Assembly (NCBI RefSeq): GCF_008923185.1
Contig: NZ_WBMT01000005.1
Location: 62,001-126,000 of the forward strand
Reading direction: 5' to 3'
DNA: 64,000 nt
Source of the DNA: Actinomadura rudentiformis
Lineage (GTDB): Bacteria > Actinomycetota > Actinomycetes > Streptosporangiales > Streptosporangiaceae
Of the stretch, positions 46,954 to 56,178 are shown one piece after another. A program made the translations under genes and the position numbers. Below the pieces are notes generated by a model. That model was not told the origin of the DNA. It searched no databases and saw nothing but the letters and a program-made list of their open reading frames with translations. Numbering within the stretch: position 1 is the first letter of the stretch; each line of letters opens with the position of its first letter.

Positions 46954-49900
46954 ATGGCGCTACGTCCCCCCTTCCACTCCCTGACCGTTTGCCTGGCTGT
47001 CCTCGTCGCCGTGGCCTCGCTGGCCTGGCCGCGTTCCGTCTCGGCGGCGCCGTGGTCTGGTGCGGCATCTGCTCCGCCGTCCGACGTCTACACCTACCTC
47101 GACGACCCGCAGATGGTGGCCGAGGGGCAGGAACCCGCGCACGCCATGCTCCGGCCGAGCGAGCGGCGATGGTCGCGGACGCTGGACGGGGAATGGCGGC
47201 TCCAGATGGCCGAACGACCCGGTGAGGTGCCCGCCGGGTTCTACCGCAAGGGTTACGACACGTCCCGGTGGCCCAAGGTGAAGGTCCCGCACACCTGGCA
47301 GAGCGACCGCATTGACCATCCGGTCTTCCGCAACATCCCGACCGAGGTCTGGCCGGACAATCCGCCGAAGACCCCGCGCGACATCAACCCGACCGGCGCC
47401 TACGTCAAGCGCCTGGACGTGCCGGACGGCTGGGGCGACCGGCGCACGGTCCTCCGCTTCGAAGGCGTGACCAGCGCCTACTTCGTCTGGGTGAACGGGG
47501 AGTACGTCGGCTACGACCAGGGCGGCTACACGCCCGCCGAATTCGACGTCAGCGCTCACGTGCGCGAGGGTGCCAACACGGTCGCGGTGCAGGTCCACCG
47601 GTGGAGCGCCGGCTCGTACCTCGAAGACGTCGACCAGTGGCGCTACAGCGGCATCTTCCGTTCGGTGTGGGCGTACTCCACTCCCAAGACGTTCGTGCGC
47701 GACGCGTACATCACGACCGATCTGGACGCCTCGTACCGCGACGCCACCCTCAACGCCGATCTGACCCTCGCCAGCGCGCAGGGCGCCGCGCGGGTCGAAC
47801 AGGGTGGCGAGCACACCGTCCGTGCCACCCTGCTCGACCCGCGTGGCAAGCCGGTGCGGCGCTTCGCGGGCAAGGTCGACGTCACCGGCGACACGGCGAG
47901 CCTGCGGCTGTCCACGCCGGTCGCGAACCCGGCCAAGTGGTCGGACGAGACCCCGAACCTCTATCGGCTGGCCCTCGAACTGGTCGCTCCCGGCGGCCGC
48001 GTCACCCAGACCACGAGCGAGACCGTCGGCTTCCGCGAGATCGAGATCCGGGACCGGCAGCTGCTCGCCAACGGGAAGCGCATCCTGATCAAGGGGGTCA
48101 ACCGCGCCGAGACCGACCCCGACACCGGGCGGCACCAGACCAGGGAGCGGCAGGAGTCCGACGTCGCGCTGATGAAGCGGCTCAACGTCAACGCGGTCCG
48201 CACCTCGCACTACCCGTCCGACCCCTACCTCTACGAGCTGGCCGACCGCCGCGGGCTGTGGGTCGACGACGAGGTCGACATCGAGACCCACAACCTGGAG
48301 AACTGCGGCCTGCCCGCGGGCCATCCCCGGGACTGCCTCGCCGACCGGCCCGAGTGGCAGAAGGCGTTCCTCGAACGGTTCCAGGCGATGGTCGCGCGCG
48401 ACAAGAACCACCCCAGCGTCTTCCTGTGGGACACCGGCAACGAGGCGGGCCTCGGCATCGCGCACACCAAGATGGCCGAATGGGCACGGGCCGCCGACCC
48501 GACCCGGCCGCTCTACCACCAGTCGAACTCGCCGGACGGCGACGCCCCGTTCGCCCACGTCTGGGGGCCGCGCTACCCGACCCCGGCGCGCCTGGCGGCG
48601 CAGGCCCTCACCACCTCCAAGCCGATCATCATGGGGGAGTACGCCCATGCGATGGGCAACAGCCTCGGCAACTTCCGTGAGTTCTGGGAGGTCGTCCGCA
48701 AGTACCCGCAGGTCCAGGGCGGCTTCATCTGGGACTGGGCCGAGGCCAACATGCGGCATCCGATCATCACCACCCCCGACTCCTCACCCAGCAAGATCAA
48801 GAGTTGGCTGCAGGGGTTGCCGAAGACGGTGGACGGCCATCGCGGTAAGGCCCTGTACTTCTCCGGGCTGGACGACTTCGTGGAGGTCTACCGGGACCGG
48901 CGGCTCGACATCACCGGCGACCAGGTCACGCTGGACTCGTGGGTGAAGCCCGCGAAGCCCTGGACGGGCGACTTCACGATCGTCACCAAGGGCGACAAGC
49001 AGTACGGCCTCAAGATGTCGAACGAGACCACGCTGGAGTTCTTCATCTACAGCGGCGGCACCTGGCGGACCGTTCGGGCGCCGGTGCCCGCCAACTGGCA
49101 CGACACGTGGCACCGGGTGACCGGGGTCTACGACGGCCGCGCGGTGCGGCTGTACGTGGACGGCAAGGAGGCCGCGAACGTCCCCTACAGCGGCACCATC
49201 GCCTGGTCGTCCGCGGACGTCAACGTGGCCCGCAACTCCGAGATCATGCAGGACAACTACAGCGGCCGCATGGCCCACGGCTCGATCGACGACGTCCGGA
49301 TCTACAGCCGCGCGCTGACCGCCGCCGAGCTCGGCGCCGGCGCCGATCCCACCAAGGACGCGGTGCTGGCGCTCGACTTCGACGACTTCGAGCGGAAGGG
49401 GTCCTTCCTGTCCAACGGCCAGAGCCTGTCCGGCGTGGACGGCCTGGTCGGCTCGGACCGCTACCTCCAGCCTGAGCTGGCGCAGCTGTCCTGGGTGCAG
49501 TCACCGATCCGCGTCACCCGTACGGGCGAGCAGGTCTCCGTCGCCAGCGAGCGTGCGTTCGACGGAACCGGCGACCTCAAGCTGCGCTGGCGCTACACCG
49601 AAGGCCGCCGCACGCTGCGGTCGGGCAGCCTGCCGCTCAAGCTGGAACCGGGCGGCTCGGCGCCGGCGCCGGTGCCGCCGCCTCCCGCGAATCCGTCCGG
49701 CAACGAGCGGTGGCTCACGGTCGAGGCGGTGCTGGCGAAGCGGACCTGGTACGGCCCGGCCGGGCACGTGGTCGGCTTCGGGCAGTTCCCGGCCGGCGGG
49801 ACGGCGGTGCCGGGGATTCAGGTGCCGTCGAAGGGGAAGGTGGAGACGACGCAGAACGGCAAGGAGATCGTCGTGTCCGGCCCCGACTTCCGGTACGTGT

Positions 49901-50721
49901 TCGACCGGGCCAAGGGCACGCTCAGCTCGATGCGCCACAAGGGCGTCGAGCTGCTGCGCACGGGTCCGGAGCTGGACGTGTGGCGCCCGCCGATCAGCAA
50001 CGAGACCTACACCTGGGGCCGCGCCGAGGGCGAGGACTGGCGCCTGGTGGGGCTGGACCGGCTCGTCACCACACCCACGTCGATCACGGTCACCCCGGGC
50101 GACAAGGCCACGATCGGGATCACCAGCAGGGCATCGGCGCCCGGTTACGCCGACGCGTGGCTCGACCAGACCACGACGTACGTGGTGGACGGCTCAGGGC
50201 AGATCGAGCTGAGCCACCGGGTCAGCCCGCAGGGACGTGTCCGTGCCGTTCCGTACCTGGCGCGGGTGGGCTTCACGCTGAAGATGCCCGACACGTTCAA
50301 ACGCTTCTCGTGGTACGGGCGCGGACCTGTGGAGAACTACAACGACCGCAAGGACGGCACTCCCATGGGCGTCTGGTCGTCGTCCGTGGACGACCAGTAC
50401 GTCTCGTACTACCAGCCTCAGGATTACGGCAACCACGACGACGTTCGCTGGGCCACGCTCACGAACGCCCGCGGCAACGGTCTCCTCGTAGGCGGTGACC
50501 TGGAGGTCAGCGTCACCCCGTACGACGACCTGGACCGCGCCCTCTATCCGTTCGCCCGCGTACGCAATCCCGGGTGGAACACCTTCCACGTCAACCACGC
50601 CGTCACCGGCGTCGGGGACACTCCCAACCCCGTACGCCCCGAATACCAGGTCCGGCAGGACCGCGACCACGCCTACTCCGTTGTGATCCGGCCCGTGACC
50701 CGGGACTCCGCCCCCCGCTGA
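46954..50721 (+). CDS. Secreted GH2 beta-galactosidase with embedded LamG domain
   Basis: A 1255-aa exported GH2 enzyme. After the signal peptide (about 1-33) come the sugar-binding jelly roll (GAYVKRLDVPDGW; VWVNGEYVGYDQGGYTPAEF), an immunoglobulin-like domain, and the TIM barrel with RTSHYP, acid/base Glu497 in DTGNEAG and nucleophile Glu562 in MGEYAHAMGN. A LamG/concanavalin-like domain (about 610-793: WVKPAKPWTGDFTIVTKGD; RVTGVYDGRAVRLYVDGKEA) is inserted in the barrel before GLVGSDRYLQPEL. The C-terminal beta-galactosidase small-chain domain (FSWYGRGPVENYNDR) is complete. It removes beta-galactosyl residues outside the cell. ATG at 46954 behind GAGGAGG; 16 bp before the sugar dehydrogenase gene. 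Confidence 0.94.
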   Translation: MALRPPFHSLTVCLAVLVAVASLAWPRSVSAAPWSGAASAPPSDVYTYLDDPQMVAEGQEPAHAMLRPSERRWSRTLDGEWRLQMAERPGEVPAGFYRKGYDTSRWPKVKVPHTWQSDRIDHPVFRNIPTEVWPDNPPKTPRDINPTGAYVKRLDVPDGWGDRRTVLRFEGVTSAYFVWVNGEYVGYDQGGYTPAEFDVSAHVREGANTVAVQVHRWSAGSYLEDVDQWRYSGIFRSVWAYSTPKTFVRDAYITTDLDASYRDATLNADLTLASAQGAARVEQGGEHTVRATLLDPRGKPVRRFAGKVDVTGDTASLRLSTPVANPAKWSDETPNLYRLALELVAPGGRVTQTTSETVGFREIEIRDRQLLANGKRILIKGVNRAETDPDTGRHQTRERQESDVALMKRLNVNAVRTSHYPSDPYLYELADRRGLWVDDEVDIETHNLENCGLPAGHPRDCLADRPEWQKAFLERFQAMVARDKNHPSVFLWDTGNEAGLGIAHTKMAEWARAADPTRPLYHQSNSPDGDAPFAHVWGPRYPTPARLAAQALTTSKPIIMGEYAHAMGNSLGNFREFWEVVRKYPQVQGGFIWDWAEANMRHPIITTPDSSPSKIKSWLQGLPKTVDGHRGKALYFSGLDDFVEVYRDRRLDITGDQVTLDSWVKPAKPWTGDFTIVTKGDKQYGLKMSNETTLEFFIYSGGTWRTVRAPVPANWHDTWHRVTGVYDGRAVRLYVDGKEAANVPYSGTIAWSSADVNVARNSEIMQDNYSGRMAHGSIDDVRIYSRALTAAELGAGADPTKDAVLALDFDDFERKGSFLSNGQSLSGVDGLVGSDRYLQPELAQLSWVQSPIRVTRTGEQVSVASERAFDGTGDLKLRWRYTEGRRTLRSGSLPLKLEPGGSAPAPVPPPPANPSGNERWLTVEAVLAKRTWYGPAGHVVGFGQFPAGGTAVPGIQVPSKGKVETTQNGKEIVVSGPDFRYVFDRAKGTLSSMRHKGVELLRTGPELDVWRPPISNETYTWGRAEGEDWRLVGLDRLVTTPTSITVTPGDKATIGITSRASAPGYADAWLDQTTTYVVDGSGQIELSHRVSPQGRVRAVPYLARVGFTLKMPDTFKRFSWYGRGPVENYNDRKDGTPMGVWSSSVDDQYVSYYQPQDYGNHDDVRWATLTNARGNGLLVGGDLEVSVTPYDDLDRALYPFARVRNPGWNTFHVNHAVTGVGDTPNPVRPEYQVRQDRDHAYSVVIRPVTRDSAPR

Positions 50722-50737
50722 AGATTCGAGGACCGAT

Positions 50738-51805
50738 ATGAGGCTCCGCGCGCTCATCCTCGGAGTTGCCCTGACCGTCACACCCCTGTCCGCAGCCTCG
50801 GCCGTCGACGCCGCCTCGGCGGCCGAGCCCGAATTCGACTTCACCAAACCCGACGTGGTCGCCACCGGCCTCGTCGTGCCCTGGGGCTTGGCGTTCCTGC
50901 CGGACGGCAGTGCCCTGGTGTCCGAACGCACGAGTGCCCGCATCCTCCGCCTGGCCCCCGGCTCCCCACCCACAGAGGTCGCCCGGCTCACCGGCGTCCA
51001 GCCGGCGGGCGAAGGGGGCCTCCTAGGCCTGGCGGTCAGCCCGACCTACGCCCAGGACGGTTACGTCTACGCGTACTACACGGCCGCGAACGACAACCGG
51101 ATCGTCCGCTTCAAGCTCGCAGCCACACCCAGCCAAGAGGTCGTCCGCTCTGGCATCCCCAAGGCGTCCATCCACAATGGCGGGCGCATTCACTTCGGCC
51201 CTGACGGGATGCTCTACGCCGGAACGGGCGACGCGGCGCAGACCGCCAACGCCCAGAACCCTTCTAGCCTCGGCGGGAAGATTCTCCGGATGCGCCCCGA
51301 CGGCTCCGCGCCGCCGGACAACCCCAACGCGTCCTCCGTCGTCTACACGCTCGGGCATCGCAACGTCCAAGGCTTCGGCTGGGGCGGCGGCCATATGTAC
51401 GCCACGGAATTCGGTCAGAACACCTGGGACGAGGTCAACCACATCACAGCCGGAGCCAACTACGGCTGGCCCAATGTGGAAGGGAAAGGCGGCGAGCCCA
51501 CTTACCGCGATCCCATCGTCACCTGGACCACCGCCCAAGCCTCACCCAGTGGGGGCACCGTCGCAGGCGACACGTTCTACGCCGCCGCCCTGCGCGGCAC
51601 CCGCCTGTGGCAAGTCCCGCTGAACGGCACCGGCGGAACGTCCGGCACACCCACCGCAGCACTCACCGGCACCTACGGTCGCCTACGCGAGGTGGCCGTG
51701 GGACCCGACGGCCATCTCTGGATCGCCACCAGCAACCGCGACGGCCGAGGCAACCCCACCTCTGCCGACGACCGGGTGATCCGCTTCCCGCAGGTCGGCC
51801 GTTAG
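50738..51805 (+). CDS. Secreted PQQ-type (soluble aldose) sugar dehydrogenase
   Basis: A 355-aa exported six-bladed propeller enzyme of the glucose/sorbosone dehydrogenase family. Signal peptide ends near ASAAE (about 29). Motifs: VPWGLAFLPDGSALVSERTS, GEGGLLGLAVSPTY, IHNGGRIHFGPDGMLYAGTGD (catalytic His in HNGG), LGHRNVQGFGW, and GANYGWPNVEG. These proteins oxidise aldoses with PQQ and need Ca2+. It follows the GH2 gene by 16 bp, so it may oxidise galactose or other sugars released by it. Its last 4 bp overlap the convergent DinB-fold gene. Confidence 0.9.
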   Translation: MRLRALILGVALTVTPLSAASAVDAASAAEPEFDFTKPDVVATGLVVPWGLAFLPDGSALVSERTSARILRLAPGSPPTEVARLTGVQPAGEGGLLGLAVSPTYAQDGYVYAYYTAANDNRIVRFKLAATPSQEVVRSGIPKASIHNGGRIHFGPDGMLYAGTGDAAQTANAQNPSSLGGKILRMRPDGSAPPDNPNASSVVYTLGHRNVQGFGWGGGHMYATEFGQNTWDEVNHITAGANYGWPNVEGKGGEPTYRDPIVTWTTAQASPSGGTVAGDTFYAAALRGTRLWQVPLNGTGGTSGTPTAALTGTYGRLREVAVGPDGHLWIATSNRDGRGNPTSADDRVIRFPQVGR

Positions 51806-52536
51806 ACGGCGTAGTTGCGCAGGACGGCAAGTGCCTGCGCGCCGTGGGGCCCGGTCGCCTCCAGCCTGGAGGCGGCCGGAGCCAGGCGCCGTGCGCCGAC
51901 GCGGCAGAAGTCGCCGGCAGGCCCGGTGATTCTGGAAGGCGCGTCGGGATCGCCGAACGACCAGGTCTCGCCGTCGGGTGAGGTGAGCTCGACCCGCACG
52001 GGACCGCCTTCGATCCCCTCGGCATCGAAGGCATAGGGCAGCGTGCGGTGGCCGAGCCAGGCGATATGGCGCAGGCGAGCCGTGTCGGGATAGGGGATGC
52101 CGAGCGCGTCGGTGATGTCGTGCGCGTGCGTCCAGTGCTCGGCGATGCGGGTGGTGGCCAGCGCCGCCGCGGACATGCGGTTGGTGATCCAGCGCAGCCG
52201 CGTGCCCGGCGGAAGCCCGGCCAGCGCGTCCGGAATGCCGAAGGCGGCGGTGCGCCAGCGGGCCAGGATCTCGGCGGGGGAGGTGTCGCGCTGAGCGGCG
52301 ACGATATCGGCCGCCCTGGCGTCGACCTCGCCGGGCCGGATGGCGCTGAAGACCTCCTCGTCGCCCGCGATCGACGCGGCGGCGAGCTCGTCGGTCTGGG
52401 AGAGATGCAGGACGACGTCGGCGACCGTCCACCCCTCGGCCGCCGACGGGTGCGACCACTGCTCGGGCGAGAGCGCGGTGAGAACGGCGTCGAGCGCTTC
52501 GTACTCGGCCCGGAGATCCGCGAAGACATCCATCAC
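51802..52536 (-). CDS. DinB-fold, mycothiol-dependent maleylpyruvate isomerase-like protein (TIGR03084-type)
   Basis: A 244-aa four-helix DinB/MDMPI-type protein. The family pattern is MDVFADLRAEYEALDAVL, then WTVADVVLHLSQTDELA (metal His) and TRIAEHWTHAHDITDALG (two further His), with a C-terminal beta-rich segment (GPVRVELTSPDGETWSFG). Such proteins bind a metal and may use mycothiol; the substrate is unknown. A GTG at 52536 is immediately followed by ATG at 52533. TAACGT sits exactly 7 nt before the GTG and there is no Shine-Dalgarno, so the GTG with a leaderless transcript is preferred. Confidence 0.85.
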   Translation of the reverse strand: MMDVFADLRAEYEALDAVLTALSPEQWSHPSAAEGWTVADVVLHLSQTDELAAASIAGDEEVFSAIRPGEVDARAADIVAAQRDTSPAEILARWRTAAFGIPDALAGLPPGTRLRWITNRMSAAALATTRIAEHWTHAHDITDALGIPYPDTARLRHIAWLGHRTLPYAFDAEGIEGGPVRVELTSPDGETWSFGDPDAPSRITGPAGDFCRVGARRLAPAASRLEATGPHGAQALAVLRNYAV

Positions 52537-52577
52537 GGGGCCGACGTTACCGAATCAGATTCTGCTTGGGAATGCGT

Positions 52578-52610
52578 TGTGCCCGCCGCCCTACACCGGC
52601 GGCGGGCACA
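52578..52610 (-). terminator. Terminator of the pdh operon, perfect 13-bp stem
   Basis: TGTGCCCGCCGCC (52578-52590) pairs with GGCGGCGGGCACA (52598-52610) around 7 nt, just after the E2 gene stop at 52626 (minus strand). Confidence 0.8.
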
Positions 52611-52625
52611 CGCGCCTTCTCGTCG

Positions 52626-53927
52626 TCAGGCGACGATGAGGAGCGGCTGCTCCAGGAGCTCGACCAGGCGGGCCAGGAACTTGGCACCGGTCGCGCCGTC
52701 GATGGCGCGGTGGTCGAACGAGGCGGTCACGGACATGCGCTTGCCCGGGACGATCTGGCCGTCGCGGACGACCGGCTCGTCGCGGACGGCGCCCACGGCG
52801 AGGATGGCCGACTCCGGTGGGTTGATGACCGCCGAGAAGGAGTCGATGCCGAACATGCCGAGGTTGCTGACGCTGAACGTGCCGCCGCTCATCTCGTTCG
52901 CGCCGAGCTTGCCGTCGCGGGCCTTGGCGGCCAGCGCGCGGGTCTCCGCGCCGATCTCCGCCACGCCCTTGCGGTCGGTGTCGCGGATGACCGGGACCAG
53001 CAGGCCGCCGTCCACGGCGACCGCGACGCCGACGTGCACCCGCTTGTGGAAGAGCAGGTTCTCCTCGGTGAACGAGACGTTGATCTCCGGGTGCTCGCGC
53101 AGCGCGGTGGCACAGGCCTTGACGATCAGGTCGTTCACGCTGATCTTCACGGGGGCGAGCGCCTCGTTCAGCGTCGCCCGGAACGCCACCAGCGCCTCGG
53201 CGTCCACGTCGCGGGTCAGGTAGAAGTGCGGCGCGTTCCGCTTGCTCTCGGTGAGCCTGCGGGCGGCGACCTTGCGGAACCGGTTGAGCGGGACCGCCTC
53301 GGTGTCCTCGTCCACCTGCGGCATGACCGTCTTCGCGGGGGCCGCAGCCGGAGCCGCCGGAGCGGGTGCGGCTGCGGGGACGTCGCGGATCGCGGCCTCG
53401 ATGTCGGCGCGGACGATGCGGCCGCCGGGGCCGGTGCCGGTGATCGTCGTCAGGTCGAGGCCGTGGTCGCGGGCCAGCCTGCGCGCGAGCGGCGACGACG
53501 GCGGACGGGAAACGGGTGCCCCGGCCGAGCCGTTCTGTGCCGGGACGGCCGCAGGCGGAGCGGTCGTGGCCGGGGTCGCGGGAACCGGAGTGGCGGCCGG
53601 AGGCGTGGCCGGAGTGGCGGCCGGAGGCACAGCCGGCTCGGGCTTGGCCTCCGGAGCCGGGGCGGGCGCGGGGGCTGAGGGCGCGGCGGCGCCCTTGGGG
53701 GCGATGACGGCGATCGGCGCGCCGATCGCGGCGGTCTCGCCCTCGGCGACGAGGATCTTCTCGAGCACGCCGGCCTCGTACGCCTCGTACTCCATGACCG
53801 CCTTGTCGGTCTCGATGTCGACGATGACGTCGCCGATCGCGACCTCGTCACCCGGCTGCTTCTGCCAGGAGCTGATGACGCCCTCCTCCATCGTGTCGGA
53901 GAGGCGGGGCATGAGGATCTCTGTCAT
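52626..53927 (-). CDS. pdhC: Dihydrolipoamide acyltransferase (E2) of a 2-oxoacid dehydrogenase, probably pyruvate
   Basis: A 433-aa E2. One lipoyl domain (Lys42 in IETDKAVMEYEA), an Ala/Pro linker, the peripheral subunit-binding domain (SPLARRLARDHGLDL; GTGPGGRIVRADIE), a second linker, and the catalytic acyltransferase core ending with SVTASFDHRAIDGATG (His406, Asp410). It passes the acyl group from E1 to CoA. Overlaps pdhB by ATGA. Pyruvate is inferred from E1 similarity; branched-chain oxo acids are an alternative. No lpd (E3) gene is in the window, so E3 must be shared. Confidence 0.92.
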   Translation of the reverse strand: MTEILMPRLSDTMEEGVISSWQKQPGDEVAIGDVIVDIETDKAVMEYEAYEAGVLEKILVAEGETAAIGAPIAVIAPKGAAAPSAPAPAPAPEAKPEPAVPPAATPATPPAATPVPATPATTAPPAAVPAQNGSAGAPVSRPPSSPLARRLARDHGLDLTTITGTGPGGRIVRADIEAAIRDVPAAAPAPAAPAAAPAKTVMPQVDEDTEAVPLNRFRKVAARRLTESKRNAPHFYLTRDVDAEALVAFRATLNEALAPVKISVNDLIVKACATALREHPEINVSFTEENLLFHKRVHVGVAVAVDGGLLVPVIRDTDRKGVAEIGAETRALAAKARDGKLGANEMSGGTFSVSNLGMFGIDSFSAVINPPESAILAVGAVRDEPVVRDGQIVPGKRMSVTASFDHRAIDGATGAKFLARLVELLEQPLLIVA

Positions 53928-54940
53928 CGGACGGTCTCCTGCAGGCGGCGGCCACGCGCGCGGAGCGTCTCGCGCACGGCGGTGATCAGTGAATCGGCGG
54001 AGGGCAGGGCGGCCAGCTCCAGCGGCTTGGAGTAGGGCAGCGGCACCTCGGCCATGGCCACGCGGCGCACCGGGGCGTCGAGCCAGTCGAAGGCGCCCTC
54101 CTGGATGCTGGCGGCGATCTCGGCGCCGATGCCGTACGTCAGCCAGTCGTCCTCGGCGACCACGGCGCAGCCGGTGCGGCGGACGGAGTCGACGACGGTC
54201 TGCCGGTCGAGCGGGCGCAGGCTCCGCAGGTCCACGACCTCGGCGGAGATGCCCTCGGCGGCCAGCGTCTCGGCCACCTCGGTGGCGACATGCGCCATCC
54301 GTGAATACGCGACGATCGTGATGTCCGTCCCGGGACGGGTGACGGCGGCCCTGCCGATGACGGCGGGCTCGATGTCGGGGATGTCCGCGGGAAGCTCGCC
54401 CTTGGTGTTGTAGAGCGCGAGGTTCTCCAGGAACAGCACAGGGTCGTCGTCGCGGATCGCGGCCTTGAGCATGGCGGACGCCTCGGCGGGCGTGCTCGGC
54501 GCCAGGACCTTCAGGCCGGGGATGAACGAGTAGAACAGCTCGACGTTCTGCGAGTGCGTGGCGCCCAGCTGCTGGCCGCCGCCGCCCGGGGTGCGGATGA
54601 CCATGGGCACGCTGGCCTGGCCGCCGAACATCCCGTAGATCTTCGCCGCGTGGTTGACGATCTGGTCGAGCGCCAGCAGCGAGAAGTTGATCGTCATGAT
54701 CTCCACGACCGGCCGCAGCCCGAGCATCGCGGCGCCGATCGCGGCACCGACGAAGCCCTCTTCGGCGATCGGAGTGTCCCTCACCCGCCGCGGTCCGAAC
54801 TCCTTCAGCAGCCCTTCGGTGATCTTGTACGAGCCCTCGAAGACGCCGATCTCCTCGCCCAGGAGGAAGACGTTCTCGTCGCGGAGCATCTCGGCGCGCA
54901 GGGTCTCCCGGAGGGCCTGGCGGTAACTCGTCGTTGCCAT
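53924..54940 (-). CDS. pdhB: 2-oxoacid dehydrogenase E1 beta subunit (pyruvate type)
   Basis: A 338-aa transketolase-like pyrimidine/C-terminal domain subunit: TSYRQALRETLRAEMLRDEN, LLGEEIGVFEGSYKITEGLL, RVRDTPIAEEGFVGAAIGAA with the catalytic Glu of the ThDP site (GEEIG), and VVEDDW-type AVVAEDDWLTYGIGAEIA. Complete length. Second gene of a pdhA-pdhB-pdhC operon: 12 bp after pdhA and ATGA-coupled to pdhC. The GEEIGVFEGSYKITEGLL signature favours pyruvate (PdhB) over branched-chain substrates. Confidence 0.93.
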   Translation of the reverse strand: MATTSYRQALRETLRAEMLRDENVFLLGEEIGVFEGSYKITEGLLKEFGPRRVRDTPIAEEGFVGAAIGAAMLGLRPVVEIMTINFSLLALDQIVNHAAKIYGMFGGQASVPMVIRTPGGGGQQLGATHSQNVELFYSFIPGLKVLAPSTPAEASAMLKAAIRDDDPVLFLENLALYNTKGELPADIPDIEPAVIGRAAVTRPGTDITIVAYSRMAHVATEVAETLAAEGISAEVVDLRSLRPLDRQTVVDSVRRTGCAVVAEDDWLTYGIGAEIAASIQEGAFDWLDAPVRRVAMAEVPLPYSKPLELAALPSADSLITAVRETLRARGRRLQETVR

Positions 54941-54952
54941 GGGTCGCCCTCC

Positions 54953-56026
54953 TCAGGCCTGGAATACCGGGTCGGCGGGAAGGCGGCGCAGCTCGCCCTC
55001 GACCGGCGTCGCGTAGGTGTAGTCGAAGAGCGTCGACACGTCCGGGTGCGGGCTCTGGTCGGCGAACGCGGCGGCGTCCTCGACCTCGGCGGTCACCTCG
55101 GCGTCGAGCTTCTCGTGGTCCTCAAGGTTGAGGACCCCGGCCTCCTCCAGCTCCAGCGCCATGCGCGCAAGCGGATCGGCGGCCTTCAGGGCCTCCTTCT
55201 CCTCCTTGGAGCGGTAGCGCGCGGGGTCCACGACCGAGTGACCCTTGAGCCGAAGGCTCGTGGCCTCCAGCAGATAGGGCTTGCTCTCCTTGCGGGCGCG
55301 CTCCACGGCGAGCTTGGCGGCCTCGTGCACGGCGACCACGTCATTGCCGTCCACCCGGGCGCTCTCCATCCGGTAGGCCGAGCCCCGCCGCCAGAGCTCG
55401 GGCTCCGCAGCGGAGTTCTCCACGGTCGTGCCCATGCCGAGCCCGTTGTTGATGATCACAAAGACGACCGGCAGATTCCAAAGAGCGGCCATGTTGAGCG
55501 ACTCATGGAACGCCCCGATGGCGGCCGTTCCCTCGCCCATGTGGCACATCACCACGTCGTCGCCACCCTTGTACGAAACAGCCAGAGCAGCCCCGGTGGC
55601 CAAGGGCAGCTGCCCGCCGACGATCCCGTATCCACCGAGCAGCCGGGCCTCGGCGTCGAACATGTGCATCGACCCGCCCCAGCCCTTGGAGACACCGGTC
55701 GAACGCCCGTACAGCTCGGCCATCACCCGTCGCGGCTCGATGCCCTTGGACAAGGCATAGCCGTGCTCGCGGTAGTTGGTGAACAAATAGTCCGTGGGCC
55801 GCAGCGCCGACATCAGCCCCACGACGGTCGCCTCTTCACCCAGATTCAGATGGCAGTAGCCGCCGATCTTGGCCTCGGTGTAGGCCCGCGCCGCGCGTTC
55901 CTCGAAACGGCGGATCAGCAACATCTGCCGGTAGTAGGCGACAAGGGTCGCGGCATCGGTCGTGCGCCTGGCCGGGGTGCGGGCCTTGCGGGCCCGGGCC
56001 GGCTTGGCCTTGGTGGTCTCAGCCAT
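54953..56026 (-). CDS. pdhA: 2-oxoacid dehydrogenase E1 alpha subunit (pyruvate type)
   Basis: A 357-aa E1 alpha. A Lys/Ala/Arg-rich N-terminal tail (about 1-22) is followed by LVAYYRQMLLIRRFEERAAR, YTEAKIGGYCHLNLGEEATV, the loop GWGGSMHMFDAEARLLGGYG and the ThDP/Mg2+ motif beginning MGEGTAAIGAFHESLNMAAL and ending NN (GEG in place of the usual GDG), and the phosphorylation-loop-type YRMESARVDGNDV. Decarboxylates pyruvate on ThDP with the beta subunit. The frame extends upstream; ATG at 56026 is the start. The divergent FCD regulator and overlapping palindromes lie upstream. Confidence 0.93.
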   Translation of the reverse strand: MAETTKAKPARARKARTPARRTTDAATLVAYYRQMLLIRRFEERAARAYTEAKIGGYCHLNLGEEATVVGLMSALRPTDYLFTNYREHGYALSKGIEPRRVMAELYGRSTGVSKGWGGSMHMFDAEARLLGGYGIVGGQLPLATGAALAVSYKGGDDVVMCHMGEGTAAIGAFHESLNMAALWNLPVVFVIINNGLGMGTTVENSAAEPELWRRGSAYRMESARVDGNDVVAVHEAAKLAVERARKESKPYLLEATSLRLKGHSVVDPARYRSKEEKEALKAADPLARMALELEEAGVLNLEDHEKLDAEVTAEVEDAAAFADQSPHPDVSTLFDYTYATPVEGELRRLPADPVFQA

Positions 56027-56083
56027 CGCGTTCTTCTTCCGTGCGAGGGTGCGTGGCGCGGGGTCGCCGCCCACTAACCGATC

Positions 56084-56106
56084 ATCATTGATCAATGATC
56101 GATCAT
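56084..56106. promoter_or_regulatory. Overlapping palindromes in the pdh / FCD-regulator divergent promoter
   Basis: A perfect 16-bp palindrome ATCATTGATCAATGAT (56084-56099) overlaps a perfect 12-bp palindrome ATGATCGATCAT (56095-56106); GATC occurs four times in 25 bp. The site lies 58 bp from pdhA and 73 bp from the regulator start and is the most AT-rich stretch nearby. Likely operator of the FCD regulator at 56179. Confidence 0.65.
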
Positions 56107-56178
56107 TTAGGAGTCTACCAAGCCACGTCAAGGTTCACTTACGTCCACCGTCTGACCCGCACCTCTACGATGGTCAGC

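Noticed and set aside
46960-48759. 599-aa antisense frame inside the GH2 gene
   Set aside because: Arg/Gly/Val-rich shadow composition without recognisable motif; GH2 motifs on the plus strand are unambiguous.
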